Part shown: positions 1 to 6,783 of the stretch, one piece after another
Numbering within the stretch: position 1 is the first letter of the stretch
How the letters are laid out: every line of letters begins with the position of its first letter
From: Bacteroidia bacterium
GTDB taxonomy: Bacteria > Bacteroidota > Bacteroidia > Flavobacteriales > Flavobacteriaceae
DNA length: 17,509 bases
Reading direction: 5' to 3'
Assembly: GCA_030431085.1 (NCBI GenBank)
Contig: JAUIJW010000022.1
Location: 1-17,509, forward strand
The notes under the pieces: model-generated
The model's database searches: none
Told to the model about the DNA's origin: nothing
The model's input: the letters and a program-made list of their open reading frames with translations, nothing else
Position numbers and translations under genes: made by a program

Positions 1-2
1 AG

Positions 3-65
3 CCCCATAAAGAAGCAAAAGGTATTCTTGTTCGTCAGCCAATTAATTTTTTAAAGAAAGAATGA
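3..65 (+). CDS. possible 3' end of an upstream gene (partial)
   Basis: Frame 3 is open from the window edge to a TGA at 63-65 and would end in the residues GILVRQPINFLKKE. The stop overlaps the ATG of the next gene in an ATGA arrangement, which is common between translationally coupled genes. Only 20 codons are visible, and frame 1 is also open for 17 codons, so this is weak support. No family can be assigned. Confidence 0.35.
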   Translation, partial: PHKEAKGILVRQPINFLKKE

Positions 66-457
66 AATACATATTTTTACTATTCTTAGTGATTGGTTGT
101 AGTACTCATAAAGAAGCAAAAACGACTTCTAAAGTCTGTCTGGGAAATGATGATTCTATTGAAAAGAGGCATGCTGTAATCTCTGCAAAGAGACAAGGAA
201 GAGCTCTTGCGAATTGCTTTAAAAATTATATTCGCTTCCAGGAAAATAAAAAACAAAGCATAAATATTTGTCATCAGATTAGTATCAAAGTGAGTGGTAA
301 AGTTAATTCAACGAGAGTGTTCGGAATTGACACAAAAATTCCGAATGATCTTAAAATGTGTCTAGAGCAAAGTCTGTGGGTAATGAATTTTAAGTCTTTA
401 ACAAACATTAAATTCTGTCTATTTTTCAGTATTTTAGCATTGATCTTAAAAATATAA
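62..457 (+). CDS. small lipoprotein with AgmX/PglI-like C-terminal domain, probably frameshifted near its end
   Basis: The 131-residue product starts with a short lipoprotein signal: Lys at position 2, a hydrophobic run, and the lipobox VIGC with Cys13, so it should be an envelope lipoprotein. Residues about 40-112 resemble the AgmX/PglI C-terminal domain, a TonB-C-like periplasmic fold: Arg-rich helix, a central Cys (ANCF), a SGKVNSTRV strand, then CLEQSLWVMNFKSL. The family normally ends soon after this in an alternating strand of the type vtYPfxF. Here the frame instead runs into a hydrophobic tail (IKFCLFFSILALILKI). A +1 shift just after codon Leu113 (around 401) would give QTLNSVYFSVF and a stop at 435-437, which fits the family better. 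It may therefore be a frameshifted gene or contain a sequence error. fhs begins 2 bases after the stop. The exact cellular role is unknown. Confidence 0.7.
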   Translation: MKYIFLLFLVIGCSTHKEAKTTSKVCLGNDDSIEKRHAVISAKRQGRALANCFKNYIRFQENKKQSINICHQISIKVSGKVNSTRVFGIDTKIPNDLKMCLEQSLWVMNFKSLTNIKFCLFFSILALILKI

Positions 458-459
458 AA

Positions 460-2133
460 ATGAAATACTCATCAGATATAGAAATTGCTCAAAATACGGT
501 TATGGATCACATCCAAGATGTTGCTGCTAAGCTTGGTATTGCTACAGAAGATCTTGAGTTGTTCGGTAAGTATAAAGCTAAATTACCCTTAGATTTAATA
601 GATAATGAAAAGGTAAAAAGTAATAACCTAGTTTTAGTAACAGCACTTACCCCAACCCCATCAGGAGAGGGTAAAACTACGGTTTCTATAGGACTTACTG
701 AAGGTTTGAATAAGATTGGTAAGCAAGCTACAGTGGTTTTGAGAGAGCCTTCTTTGGGGCCAGTTTTTGGAATTAAAGGTGGTGCAGCAGGCGGGGGGTA
801 CTCTCAAGTAGTGCCTATGGAGGATATTAACTTACATTTTACAGGGGACTTTAACGCCATTGAGAAAGCTAATAACCTGTTGTCTGCGCTTATAGATAAT
901 AACTTGCAGAGTAGTAAGACTTTGAATTTAGATCCTCGTACCATTTTGTGGAAACGTGTCATTGACATGAACGATCGTGCATTGAGACAAATTACTATAG
1001 GGCTAGGAGGTACAGCTAATGGTATTCCAAGAGAAGATGGTTTTAACATTACACCAGCTTCAGAAGTGATGGCTATACTGTGTATGGCTACTGGTTTTGA
1101 GGATTTAAAAGAACGTTTAGGGAATATTTTTATTGGATTTACATTTGATAAAAAGCCAATTTTTGCAAGAGATTTAAAAGCAGAAAATGCAATGGCTATT
1201 TTGCTAAAAGATGCTATTAAACCGAACTTGGTACAAACACTAGAGAAAAATCCTGCGATTATTCATGGAGGACCGTTTGCTAATATTGCTCAAGGAACCA
1301 ATACGATTATTGCTACAAAAATGGGATTATCACTGTCTAATTATGTTGTCACGGAAGCTGGATTTGGAGCAGATCTGGGTGCTGAGAAATTTTTGAATAT
1401 TAAATGTACTGCTGCAGGACTCAACCCAAAGGCTGTAGTGCTGGTGGCTACTATTAAAGCATTGAGACATCATGGTGGAGCCACTGCTCAAGAACTCAAT
1501 GAACCTAGTATAGAGAAAGTTGGTCTAGGCATGGTTAATCTTGAAAAGCATATAGAAAATATTAGAAAATTTAATGTAGAGCCCGTTGTGGCTATCAATT
1601 CATTTGTTACAGACAGTAGAGAAGAGGTAGACCTAGTCATTAAATCTTGTCAAAAACTTGGTGTTCAAGCCGTTGAATCTCATGGTTGGGAAAAAGGAGG
1701 TGAGGGCACTAAAGAATTGGCAAAAGCGGTTGTAGATGTCGTTGAAAGTAAATCTAAGAAATTTACACCATTATATGATTGGAATGCTCCGGTAACAGAA
1801 AAAATAGAAACGATTGCCAAAGAGATTTATGGAGCGGTAAGAGTAGATTATGATAAAAAGGCTAAATTAAATTTAAGAAGAATAGAGCGATTAGGGTTTA
1901 ATGATTTTGCTATTTGTATGGCTAAAACACAAAAATCTTTTTCAGATAATGAGTCACTTATAGGTCGACCTAAAGATTTTGTAATAACTGTTAGGGAAAT
2001 AGAAATTGCAGCTGGGGCAAAATTTATTATCCCTATTTTAGGAAAAATGATGCGGATGCCTGGATTGCCAAGTGTACCAGCTAGTGAAGGTATGCAAATA
2101 GATAATCAAGGTAAAATATCTGGGTTGTCATAA
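460..2133 (+). CDS. fhs: formate-tetrahydrofolate ligase (10-formyl-THF synthetase)
   Basis: This cytosolic enzyme makes 10-formyl-tetrahydrofolate from formate, THF and ATP, feeding purine and formyl-Met synthesis. The 557 residues match the usual family length. The nucleotide-binding loop TPTPSGEGKTT is at about 64-74, and the family signature GIKGGAAGGGYSQV at about 104-117 is followed by PMEDINLHFTGD. The C-terminal GKMMRMPGLPSVPASEG is also typical. The ATG lies 2 bases after the stop of the lipoprotein gene with no obvious Shine-Dalgarno, as is usual in Bacteroidota, so the two are probably co-transcribed, although the lipoprotein has no evident metabolic link. The gene ends in a strong terminator. 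No missing active-site elements were noticed. Confidence 0.97.
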   Translation: MKYSSDIEIAQNTVMDHIQDVAAKLGIATEDLELFGKYKAKLPLDLIDNEKVKSNNLVLVTALTPTPSGEGKTTVSIGLTEGLNKIGKQATVVLREPSLGPVFGIKGGAAGGGYSQVVPMEDINLHFTGDFNAIEKANNLLSALIDNNLQSSKTLNLDPRTILWKRVIDMNDRALRQITIGLGGTANGIPREDGFNITPASEVMAILCMATGFEDLKERLGNIFIGFTFDKKPIFARDLKAENAMAILLKDAIKPNLVQTLEKNPAIIHGGPFANIAQGTNTIIATKMGLSLSNYVVTEAGFGADLGAEKFLNIKCTAAGLNPKAVVLVATIKALRHHGGATAQELNEPSIEKVGLGMVNLEKHIENIRKFNVEPVVAINSFVTDSREEVDLVIKSCQKLGVQAVESHGWEKGGEGTKELAKAVVDVVESKSKKFTPLYDWNAPVTEKIETIAKEIYGAVRVDYDKKAKLNLRRIERLGFNDFAICMAKTQKSFSDNESLIGRPKDFVITVREIEIAAGAKFIIPILGKMMRMPGLPSVPASEGMQIDNQGKISGLS

Positions 2134-2163
2134 AAAAAATCCAGCGTTAGCTGGATTTTTTTT
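2133..2163. terminator. bidirectional intrinsic terminator between fhs and the DUF4412 gene
   Basis: A 7-bp stem ATCCAGC/GCTGGAT (2139-2145 and 2150-2156) has a GTTA loop. It is flanked by an A-run at 2132-2138 and a T-run at 2157-2163, giving a U-tract on either strand. It lies between two convergent genes and can end both. Confidence 0.9.
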
Positions 2164-2826
2164 CTAATTCATATTGGCCATTTCTTCATAACCATCTGGC
2201 ACGGTCATGTCAAATTTTGCATCCTCAACACTAGTTTCTTCAATGCTGGTAACCTCCATTTTGATCGTGAAATCCATTCCCATTTGACTCGCTTCAATCT
2301 CTATCAGCATTGGAAATCCATTTACTTTATCTGTAAATAAAGCAGTTTGGTCTGATAAAGCAGTAACTTTATCGGTGGTATACATGCTCATTTTAGTTTC
2401 AACACCACTCTTAGTTAGAGCCACATCGTACTTTTTACAAGTATATCCTAAAATAGTTTTGGTGTCATCAGAAGGGGTTACGGTCATGTTCTTTAAGTCT
2501 TCTTCCGAAATTGTTAAATCCTTCAAGGCATATTTTTTTCCTAATTGAGGATTATCCATTAGGGCTAACATCTTCTTTTCGTCATTGTCAATGATAGAGA
2601 CAACATCACCAGTCATAGGGCTCGATAATTCAGATCTTGATTTATTGCCTTTAAAAAAAGTTGTAATAGAAATATCGCCTAACATGGCCAATTGCGTATT
2701 AACCGCCTCGTTAGTACTAGAGTAAGTTTGTTTTTGAGTGATTTTTCCTTCTTTAATAGCCTTTTGCGCTTGAATTGTAGTTAAGCTCAATGCGATTAGG
2801 GTAAAGGATAAAAGTATTTTTTTCAT
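2164..2826 (-). CDS. DUF4412-type secreted protein
   Basis: The 220-residue product begins with a clear signal peptide (MKKILLSFTLIALSL...IQA, cleavage before Gln21), so it is exported. The rest reads as a DUF4412-like periplasmic or outer-envelope domain: a strand with FFKGNKSRSE, a Met/Asp-rich stretch describing small-domain beta structure, GYTCKKYDV near 127-135, a second half ending in FTIKMEVTSIEE, and a C-terminal FDMTVPDGYEEM. These motifs recur in Bacteroidota DUF4412 proteins, whose function is not known. It is separated from mdh upstream by a terminator and shares a convergent terminator with fhs, so it is probably monocistronic. No TAnnTTTG promoter box is obvious in its short leader. 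Confidence 0.8.
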   Translation of the reverse strand: MKKILLSFTLIALSLTTIQAQKAIKEGKITQKQTYSSTNEAVNTQLAMLGDISITTFFKGNKSRSELSSPMTGDVVSIIDNDEKKMLALMDNPQLGKKYALKDLTISEEDLKNMTVTPSDDTKTILGYTCKKYDVALTKSGVETKMSMYTTDKVTALSDQTALFTDKVNGFPMLIEIEASQMGMDFTIKMEVTSIEETSVEDAKFDMTVPDGYEEMANMN

Positions 2827-2842
2827 AAGAATTTGGTTTAAA

Positions 2843-2881
2843 AAAATGAAAGCTCCTTCTCAATAAATAAAAAAGGAGCTT
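2843..2881 (-). terminator. intrinsic terminator of the gyrB-mdh operon
   Basis: Reading the minus strand after mdh, AAGCTCCTT (2881-2873) and AAGGAGCTT (2858-2850) form a 9-bp stem with a U-rich loop of 14 nt. This is followed, after TCA, by a run of seven T. It precedes the DUF4412 start codon by about 20 bp, so it ends mdh transcripts and may also let some readthrough reach the next gene. Confidence 0.65.
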
Positions 2882-2908
2882 CTATTTAAAGGTTATTTTT
2901 ATTAGAGG

Positions 2909-3835
2909 TTAAATATCAAGCAGCCCATTTGTTTTCTTAACAGCAGCGGCACTTTCTTGTAATTTATTTTTTTCTTGATCACTAAGATCAATGGCTACTA
3001 TTTTTTCAATTCCATCTTTTCCTATAATACATGGTACTCCAATAGAAATATCTTCTAGATCATATTCACCTTCTAGTAGGGCTGAACAAGGAAACATTTT
3101 TTTCTGATCACAAGCAATAGCCTGAACCATAGAAGATACTGCAGCACCAGGTGCATACCATGCGCTTGTGCCTAACATCTTCGTTAGAGTAGCGCCGCCA
3201 ACTTTTGTAGCTTCGGCTACTTCATTCAACCGTTCTGTTGATAAGAATTTGCTTACGGGGATACTGTTTCTAACGGCTAATCTTGTAAGAGGAATCATTC
3301 CTGTATCGCTATGACCGCCAATAACCATACCATTAACATCAGAGGCAGGGCATTCTAAGGCTTCACTTAATCTGTATTTGAATCTAGCACTATCTAGAGC
3401 CCCGCCCATACCAATGATTCTATTTTTAGGTAAGTTGGTTGATTTGTGCACCAAATAAGTCATGGTATCCATAGGGTTACTCACCACAACAAAAATTACA
3501 TTTGGAGAATGTTCAAGTATGCTTTGAGATACAGTTTTTACGATACCTGCATTAATACCAATTAATTCCTCTCTAGTCATACCAGGTTTTCTAGGTATAC
3601 CACTAGTGATTACAGCGATATCGCTATTGGCTGTTTTACTATAATCATTAGTGCTGCCCACAATTTTGGTGTCAAAGCCATTTAACGATGCCGTTTGCAT
3701 CAAATCCATAGCTTTACCTTCTGCATAATTTTCTTTAATGTCTACTATGACAACTTCTGAAGCAAAGTTTTTAATAGCAATGTACTCTGCGCAACTAGCT
3801 CCAACGGCTCCTGCGCCTACAATGGTTACTTTCAT
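2909..3835 (-). CDS. mdh: malate dehydrogenase (NAD-dependent, LDH-like type)
   Basis: It interconverts malate and oxaloacetate in the TCA cycle. The 308-residue product fits the LDH-like bacterial malate dehydrogenase class. The N-terminal Rossmann loop is VGAGAVGASCA (about 6-16), with an acidic residue in IVDIKE (Asp32) that favours NAD over NADP. The substrate loop GIPRKPGMTREE carries Arg82 and Arg88, SNPMD has Asn120, and GGALDSARF supplies Asp148 and Arg151. The catalytic His175 is in IGGHSDTG. Arg82 and Arg88 indicate malate rather than lactate specificity. The ATG is 15 bp downstream of the gyrB stop, so the two form an operon, an unusual pairing of topology and central metabolism. 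Confidence 0.96.
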   Translation of the reverse strand: MKVTIVGAGAVGASCAEYIAIKNFASEVVIVDIKENYAEGKAMDLMQTASLNGFDTKIVGSTNDYSKTANSDIAVITSGIPRKPGMTREELIGINAGIVKTVSQSILEHSPNVIFVVVSNPMDTMTYLVHKSTNLPKNRIIGMGGALDSARFKYRLSEALECPASDVNGMVIGGHSDTGMIPLTRLAVRNSIPVSKFLSTERLNEVAEATKVGGATLTKMLGTSAWYAPGAAVSSMVQAIACDQKKMFPCSALLEGEYDLEDISIGVPCIIGKDGIEKIVAIDLSDQEKNKLQESAAAVKKTNGLLDI

Positions 3836-3850
3836 TTTATATAATTTTAA

Positions 3851-5788
3851 TTAAATGTCAATATTTGCGTAAACGGCATTTTTCTCAATAAATTCTCTTC
3901 TTGGTGGTACATCGTCACCCATAAGCATAGAGAATACACGATCTGCCTCTGTGGCATTATCTACAGAAACTTGACGCATGGTTCTAAAGTCGGGGTTCAT
4001 TGTCGTATCCCACAATTGTTCAGCATTCATTTCACCAAGACCTTTATATCTTTGAATGGTGCCACCACCAAATTTCTCTAAAATAGCATCGCGATCGGTA
4101 TCATTCCAAGCATATTCTTTTTTGGCACCTTTTTTAATTAGGTATAGCGGTGGTGCAGCAATATAAATATTACCATTTTCTATTAACTCACGCATATAAC
4201 GGAAAAAGAAGGTAAGTATTAAGGTTGCAATATGGCTACCATCAACGTCGGCATCACACATAATTACAATTTTATGATACCTAAGTTTACTTAAATTCAA
4301 CTCCCGTGGATCATCTTCGGTACCAATGGTTACTCCTAATGCGGTGTACATGCTCTTAATTTCTTCATTCTCGAAGACTTTATGCTGCATGGCTTTTTCT
4401 ACGTTTAGAATTTTACCTCTTAAAGGTAAAATGGCTTGAAAATTACGATCTCTACCTTGCTTGGCAGTACCGCCTGCGGAGTCTCCCTCAACTAAGAAAA
4501 TTTCACATTTTTCAGGATCACTCCAAGCACAATCTGATAGTTTTCCGGGCAAACCACCTCCAGACATTACTGTTTTACGCTGCACCATTTCACGTGCTTT
4601 AGAAGCTGCATGACGTGCTTGCGCGGCTAAAATTACTTTTTGCACGATGATTTTGGCATCATCTGGATGTTCTTCCAAGTAATTGGTTAACATTTCAGAT
4701 ACCGCTTGGCTTACAGCCGAAGAGACTTCTCTATTGCCAAGTTTGGTCTTGGTTTGACCTTCAAACTGAGGTTCGGCTACTTTTACAGAAACAATGGCGG
4801 TTAAACCTTCTCTAAAGTCATCACCAGAAATATCAAACTTCAATTTACTTAGCATGCCAGAAGATTCTGCATATTTCTTCAGGGTATGTGTTAATCCTCT
4901 TCTAAAACCAGAAAGATGAGTCCCCCCTTCATGAGTATTAATGTTGTTAACATAAGAGTGCAAATTTTCTGTGTAAGAAGTGTTGTATACCATGGCCACT
5001 TCTACAGGAATATCATTTTTTTCACCCTCCATGCTAATCACTTCAGCAGTAAGTTGTTCGCGTGTAGCATCAAGATATTTGATAAACTCTTTTAAGCCTT
5101 CTTTACTGAAATACTCTTCATGGATATAATTACCTTCATCATCTTTTCTTCTTTTATCTGTAATAGATATTCTCACTCCTTGATTAAGGTAGGCGAGTTC
5201 ACGTAATCTTGCCGATAGTGTGTCGTAACTAAAAACTATTTCTGTTTGAAAAATGGTGTCGTCTGGGTAAAATGTCACTTCAGTGCCTGTAATGTCAGAT
5301 TCACCGATAACTTTAACAGGATAAAGAGTTTTTCCCTTTTCATATTCTTGTTGCCAGATTTTACCTTCTCTGTGCACCGTAGCTTTTAGTTGATTAGATA
5401 AGGCATTTACTACAGAAACACCAACACCATGCAAACCACCAGAAACTTTATAAGAATCTTTATCAAACTTACCACCTGCTCCAATCTTAGTCATAACAAC
5501 TTCTAGGGCAGATACACCTTCTTTTTTATGTGTGCCAACAGGAATTCCTCTACCATTGTCTTGTACGGTGATAGAGTTGTCTTCATTAATTGTGACGTCG
5601 ATTTTATCACAATGACCACCCATGGCCTCATCAATAGAGTTATCAACCACTTCGTATACTAGATGATGCAATCCTCTTGAGCTTACATCTCCAATGTACA
5701 TCGAAGGGCGCATACGCACATGCTCCATGCCTTCAAGGGCCTGAATGCTATCTGCAGAATAATTATTTTTTTTCTGTTCTTCGCTCAT
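3851..5788 (-). CDS. gyrB: DNA gyrase subunit B
   Basis: This is the ATPase subunit of gyrase, which introduces negative supercoils with GyrA. The 645 residues are full length for the short GyrB type. The GHKL ATPase domain shows YEVVDNSIDEA (catalytic Glu46, Asn50), QDNGRGIP (Asp77) and GGLHGVGVSVVNALS (117-131). The transducer domain has QTKTKLGN with the switch lysines near 347-349. The TOPRIM domain shows LVEGDSAGG (Glu434) and DADVDGSH (Asp512, Asp514), and the tail has QRYKGLGEMN. The start MSEEQKK is the only sensible one before the conserved N-terminus. A TATATTTG box lies upstream at 5827-5834. mdh follows after 15 bp. Confidence 0.98.
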   Translation of the reverse strand: MSEEQKKNNYSADSIQALEGMEHVRMRPSMYIGDVSSRGLHHLVYEVVDNSIDEAMGGHCDKIDVTINEDNSITVQDNGRGIPVGTHKKEGVSALEVVMTKIGAGGKFDKDSYKVSGGLHGVGVSVVNALSNQLKATVHREGKIWQQEYEKGKTLYPVKVIGESDITGTEVTFYPDDTIFQTEIVFSYDTLSARLRELAYLNQGVRISITDKRRKDDEGNYIHEEYFSKEGLKEFIKYLDATREQLTAEVISMEGEKNDIPVEVAMVYNTSYTENLHSYVNNINTHEGGTHLSGFRRGLTHTLKKYAESSGMLSKLKFDISGDDFREGLTAIVSVKVAEPQFEGQTKTKLGNREVSSAVSQAVSEMLTNYLEEHPDDAKIIVQKVILAAQARHAASKAREMVQRKTVMSGGGLPGKLSDCAWSDPEKCEIFLVEGDSAGGTAKQGRDRNFQAILPLRGKILNVEKAMQHKVFENEEIKSMYTALGVTIGTEDDPRELNLSKLRYHKIVIMCDADVDGSHIATLILTFFFRYMRELIENGNIYIAAPPLYLIKKGAKKEYAWNDTDRDAILEKFGGGTIQRYKGLGEMNAEQLWDTTMNPDFRTMRQVSVDNATEADRVFSMLMGDDVPPRREFIEKNAVYANIDI

Positions 5789-5826
5789 ATTTTCTATTGT
5801 CTTTTTATCTCAAATTCTTAAACGTA

Positions 5827-5834
5827 CAAATATA
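5827..5834 (-). promoter_or_regulatory. gyrB promoter -7 box (TATATTTG)
   Basis: The minus strand reads TATATTTG, a perfect match to the Bacteroidota TAnnTTTG element, about 39 bp before the gyrB ATG. No good TTG -33 element is seen at the usual spacing. Confidence 0.6.
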
Positions 5835-5885
5835 ATAAAACCACTAGTTATAGGGGCTTTATAAGTGTAATTAAAGTTTGAAGTT

Positions 5886-5902
5886 ATCAACATTTTGTTG
5901 AT
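5886..5902. repeat. perfect inverted repeat upstream of the gyrB promoter
   Basis: ATCAACA, TTT, TGTTGAT forms a 7-bp perfect inverted repeat about 50 bp upstream of the gyrB -7 box and just downstream of the first RNA's terminator. It could be an operator or a small hairpin. The T-run needed for a terminator is absent. Confidence 0.4.
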
Positions 5903-5920
5903 GTTGTGAGGGGTGTATTT

Positions 5921-5963
5921 AAAAGAAAAAACCTATCGCATTATAAATGCAATAGGTTTTTTT
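5921..5963 (-). terminator. intrinsic terminator of small RNA copy A
   Basis: On the minus strand CCTATTGCAT and ATGCGATAGG pair over 10 positions, one of them U-G. On the plus strand that pair is a C-A mismatch, so the minus-strand RNA is the one selected to fold. A T-rich tail TTTTTTCTTTT follows on the minus strand. A T-run also exists on the plus side, so some bidirectional action is possible. Confidence 0.8.
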
Positions 5964-6120
5964 AAGTGCAAATAAAATAGCTTAATATTTGTAGTATTTG
6001 CAGCAAGTCAAAATCTTTATAGTAACATTATTCCCCTCAGTTTAATATTACTGGTGATTTTAACTTTTAAAATCACTAAATTGTTTAGAAAAAATAAAAC
6101 TATTGCACTGAAAAAAATAA
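5921..6120 (-). ncRNA. structured small RNA, copy A (gyrB-proximal)
   Basis: On the minus strand the core folds as an outer stem (6064-6056 with 6015-6007, 9 bp with one G-U), an inner stem (6052-6044 with 6029-6021, 9 bp with one G-U), and an apical loop that presents TGAGGGGAAT (6039-6030). A second stem GCAAATA/TATTTGC (6001-5995, 5974-5968) encloses ATTAAGCTAT (5986-5977). The RNA closes with its own terminator at 5956-5932. Copies B and C share this plan with different stem sequences. The 5' end is approximate, set by a weak TAAGCTTTG box at 6127-6135. No protein-coding frame is supported here. The family is not identified; Flavo-1 is a candidate to test. Function is unknown. Confidence 0.75.
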
Positions 6121-6126
6121 ACAGTA

Positions 6127-6135
6127 CAAAGCTTA
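6127..6135 (-). promoter_or_regulatory. possible -7 box of small RNA copy A
   Basis: The minus strand reads TAAGCTTTG, which is TAnnTTTG with one extra base in the spacer. It lies about 65 bp upstream of the copy A outer stem, in the position equivalent to the perfect boxes of copies B and C. Confidence 0.3.
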
Positions 6136-6195
6136 GATAAATATAGATTTGAATTCTGAAGTAATTCTGAAGTTTTGAGAATTTGCTTATTTATC

Positions 6196-6405
6196 GATAA
6201 AAAAAGCCCATTAGATTACCTAATGGGCTATACGCAAATTAAAATAGCTTAATATTTCATGTTATTTGCATCATTTTATTTTACCTACTTATAATTCCCC
6301 TCAAAAAAATAAGTGTAAAATAAAAAAACGTAATTCTAAAAAAATCAGAAATTACTCTTGTTCATTTTAAGTATTTTGAACAGTGCTGTCAGTTGTGCTA
6401 ACAGC
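6196..6405 (-). ncRNA. structured small RNA, copy B (middle)
   Basis: Same architecture as copy A on the minus strand. The outer stem TTTTATTTTAC/GTAAAATAAAA (6325-6315 with 6284-6274) has 11 perfect pairs, and the inner stem ACTTAT/ATAAGT (6314-6309 with 6292-6287) has 6. An AG bulge sits on the 3' side. The loop carries TGAGGGGAAT (6303-6294). A second stem GCAAAT/ATTTGC (6269-6264, 6239-6234) encloses ATTAAGCTAT (6253-6244), where AAATA/TATTT can form an inner helix. It ends in its own hairpin at 6229-6205. The 5' end is estimated from the TACATTTG box at 6410-6417. The leader contains an imperfect 9-bp inverted repeat (6409-6401 with 6389-6381). Confidence 0.8.
6199..6229 (-). terminator. 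intrinsic terminator of small RNA copy B
   Basis: AGCCCATTAG (6229-6220 complement) and CTAATGGGCT form a perfect 10-bp stem with a 5-nt loop. On the minus strand it runs straight into seven T (6205-6199). On the plus strand the hairpin is followed by ATACGC, with no T-run, so it terminates minus-strand transcripts. Confidence 0.88.
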
Positions 6406-6409
6406 GCTG

Positions 6410-6417
6410 CAAATGTA
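6410..6417 (-). promoter_or_regulatory. -7 box of small RNA copy B (TACATTTG)
   Basis: The minus strand reads TACATTTG, a perfect TAnnTTTG match identical to the box of copy C, about 85 bp upstream of the copy B outer stem. A clear TTG -33 element is not evident. Confidence 0.6.
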
Positions 6418-6460
6418 ATGATAAAACTTAGAATTTTTTCTTAGAAAAAAACTAAATTTT

Positions 6461-6700
6461 TCTTAAAAAAGTCCTTATCAAAAAGGTGATAAGGACTTTC
6501 TTCTGCAATACTAATTCATAGCTTAATGATTCATAGTATTTGCGATTTTATCTTAGTTTAATACTATTCCCCTCAAAATATATTAATTAAGATAAAAAGT
6601 GTAATTGTAACTAAAAGTCTAATCTATTCATCTCAGTATCTAGATTGGATTTTGAACGTTCTGAGACGGAAAATTCAGAGATAATTATCACGATTTTTCA
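6461..6700 (-). ncRNA. structured small RNA, copy C (kinase-proximal)
   Basis: Third copy on the minus strand. The outer stem TTTTATCTTA/TAAGATAAAA (6597-6588 with 6555-6546) has 10 perfect pairs. The inner stem TTAATA/TATTAA (6586-6581 with 6563-6558) follows, and an AC bulge sits where copy B has AG. The loop shows TGAGGGGAAT (6575-6566). The second stem GCAAATACTA/TAGTATTGC (6543-6534, 6513-6505) has one bulged A and encloses ATTAAGCTAT (6527-6518). Its own terminator follows at 6496-6471. The leader after the TACATTTG box can form TCTCAG/CTGAGA (6666-6661 with 6636-6631). The exact 5' end is inferred, not seen. Confidence 0.78.
6463..6496 (-). terminator. intrinsic terminator of small RNA copy C
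   Basis: GTCCTTATCA and TGATAAGGAC form a 10-bp perfect stem with a 6-nt loop. The minus strand then has six T (6470-6465). The plus strand has only three T after the hairpin, so direction is minus. Its sequence is unrelated to the terminators of copies A and B. Confidence 0.87.
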
Positions 6701-6704
6701 GGGG

Positions 6705-6712
6705 CAAATGTA
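6705..6712 (-). promoter_or_regulatory. -7 box of small RNA copy C (TACATTTG)
   Basis: The minus strand reads TACATTTG, identical to the box of copy B. It lies about 70 bp after the histidine kinase stop and about 108 bp before the copy C outer stem. No terminator is evident after the kinase gene, so readthrough from it is also possible. Confidence 0.55.
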
Positions 6713-6783
6713 TGGGGAGTTTCTGAAGAGAATCTGAAGAAATTACTTTTAAAATGTTAATGTTTTACCAAGATATTCGGCAT

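Noticed and set aside
804..1049. Open frame antisense to fhs
   Set aside because: It lies within conserved fhs motifs in the opposite strand and is a shadow of that gene.
5884..5892. TTATCAACA as a DnaA box near gyrB, suggesting an origin
   Set aside because: It is a single one-mismatch box and is part of a palindrome. No box cluster, AT-rich unwinding array or dnaA gene is nearby.
6030..6039. GGGGA in the RNA loops as a CsrA-titrating motif
   Set aside because: The loop contains GGA, but CsrA is not generally found in Bacteroidota, and no csrA gene is in the window.
5968..6603. Repeated segments resembling a CRISPR or simple repeat array
   Set aside because: There are only three units about 265-270 bp apart, with variable stems, conserved loops and terminators. 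This is a tandem RNA gene pattern, not repeats with spacers.
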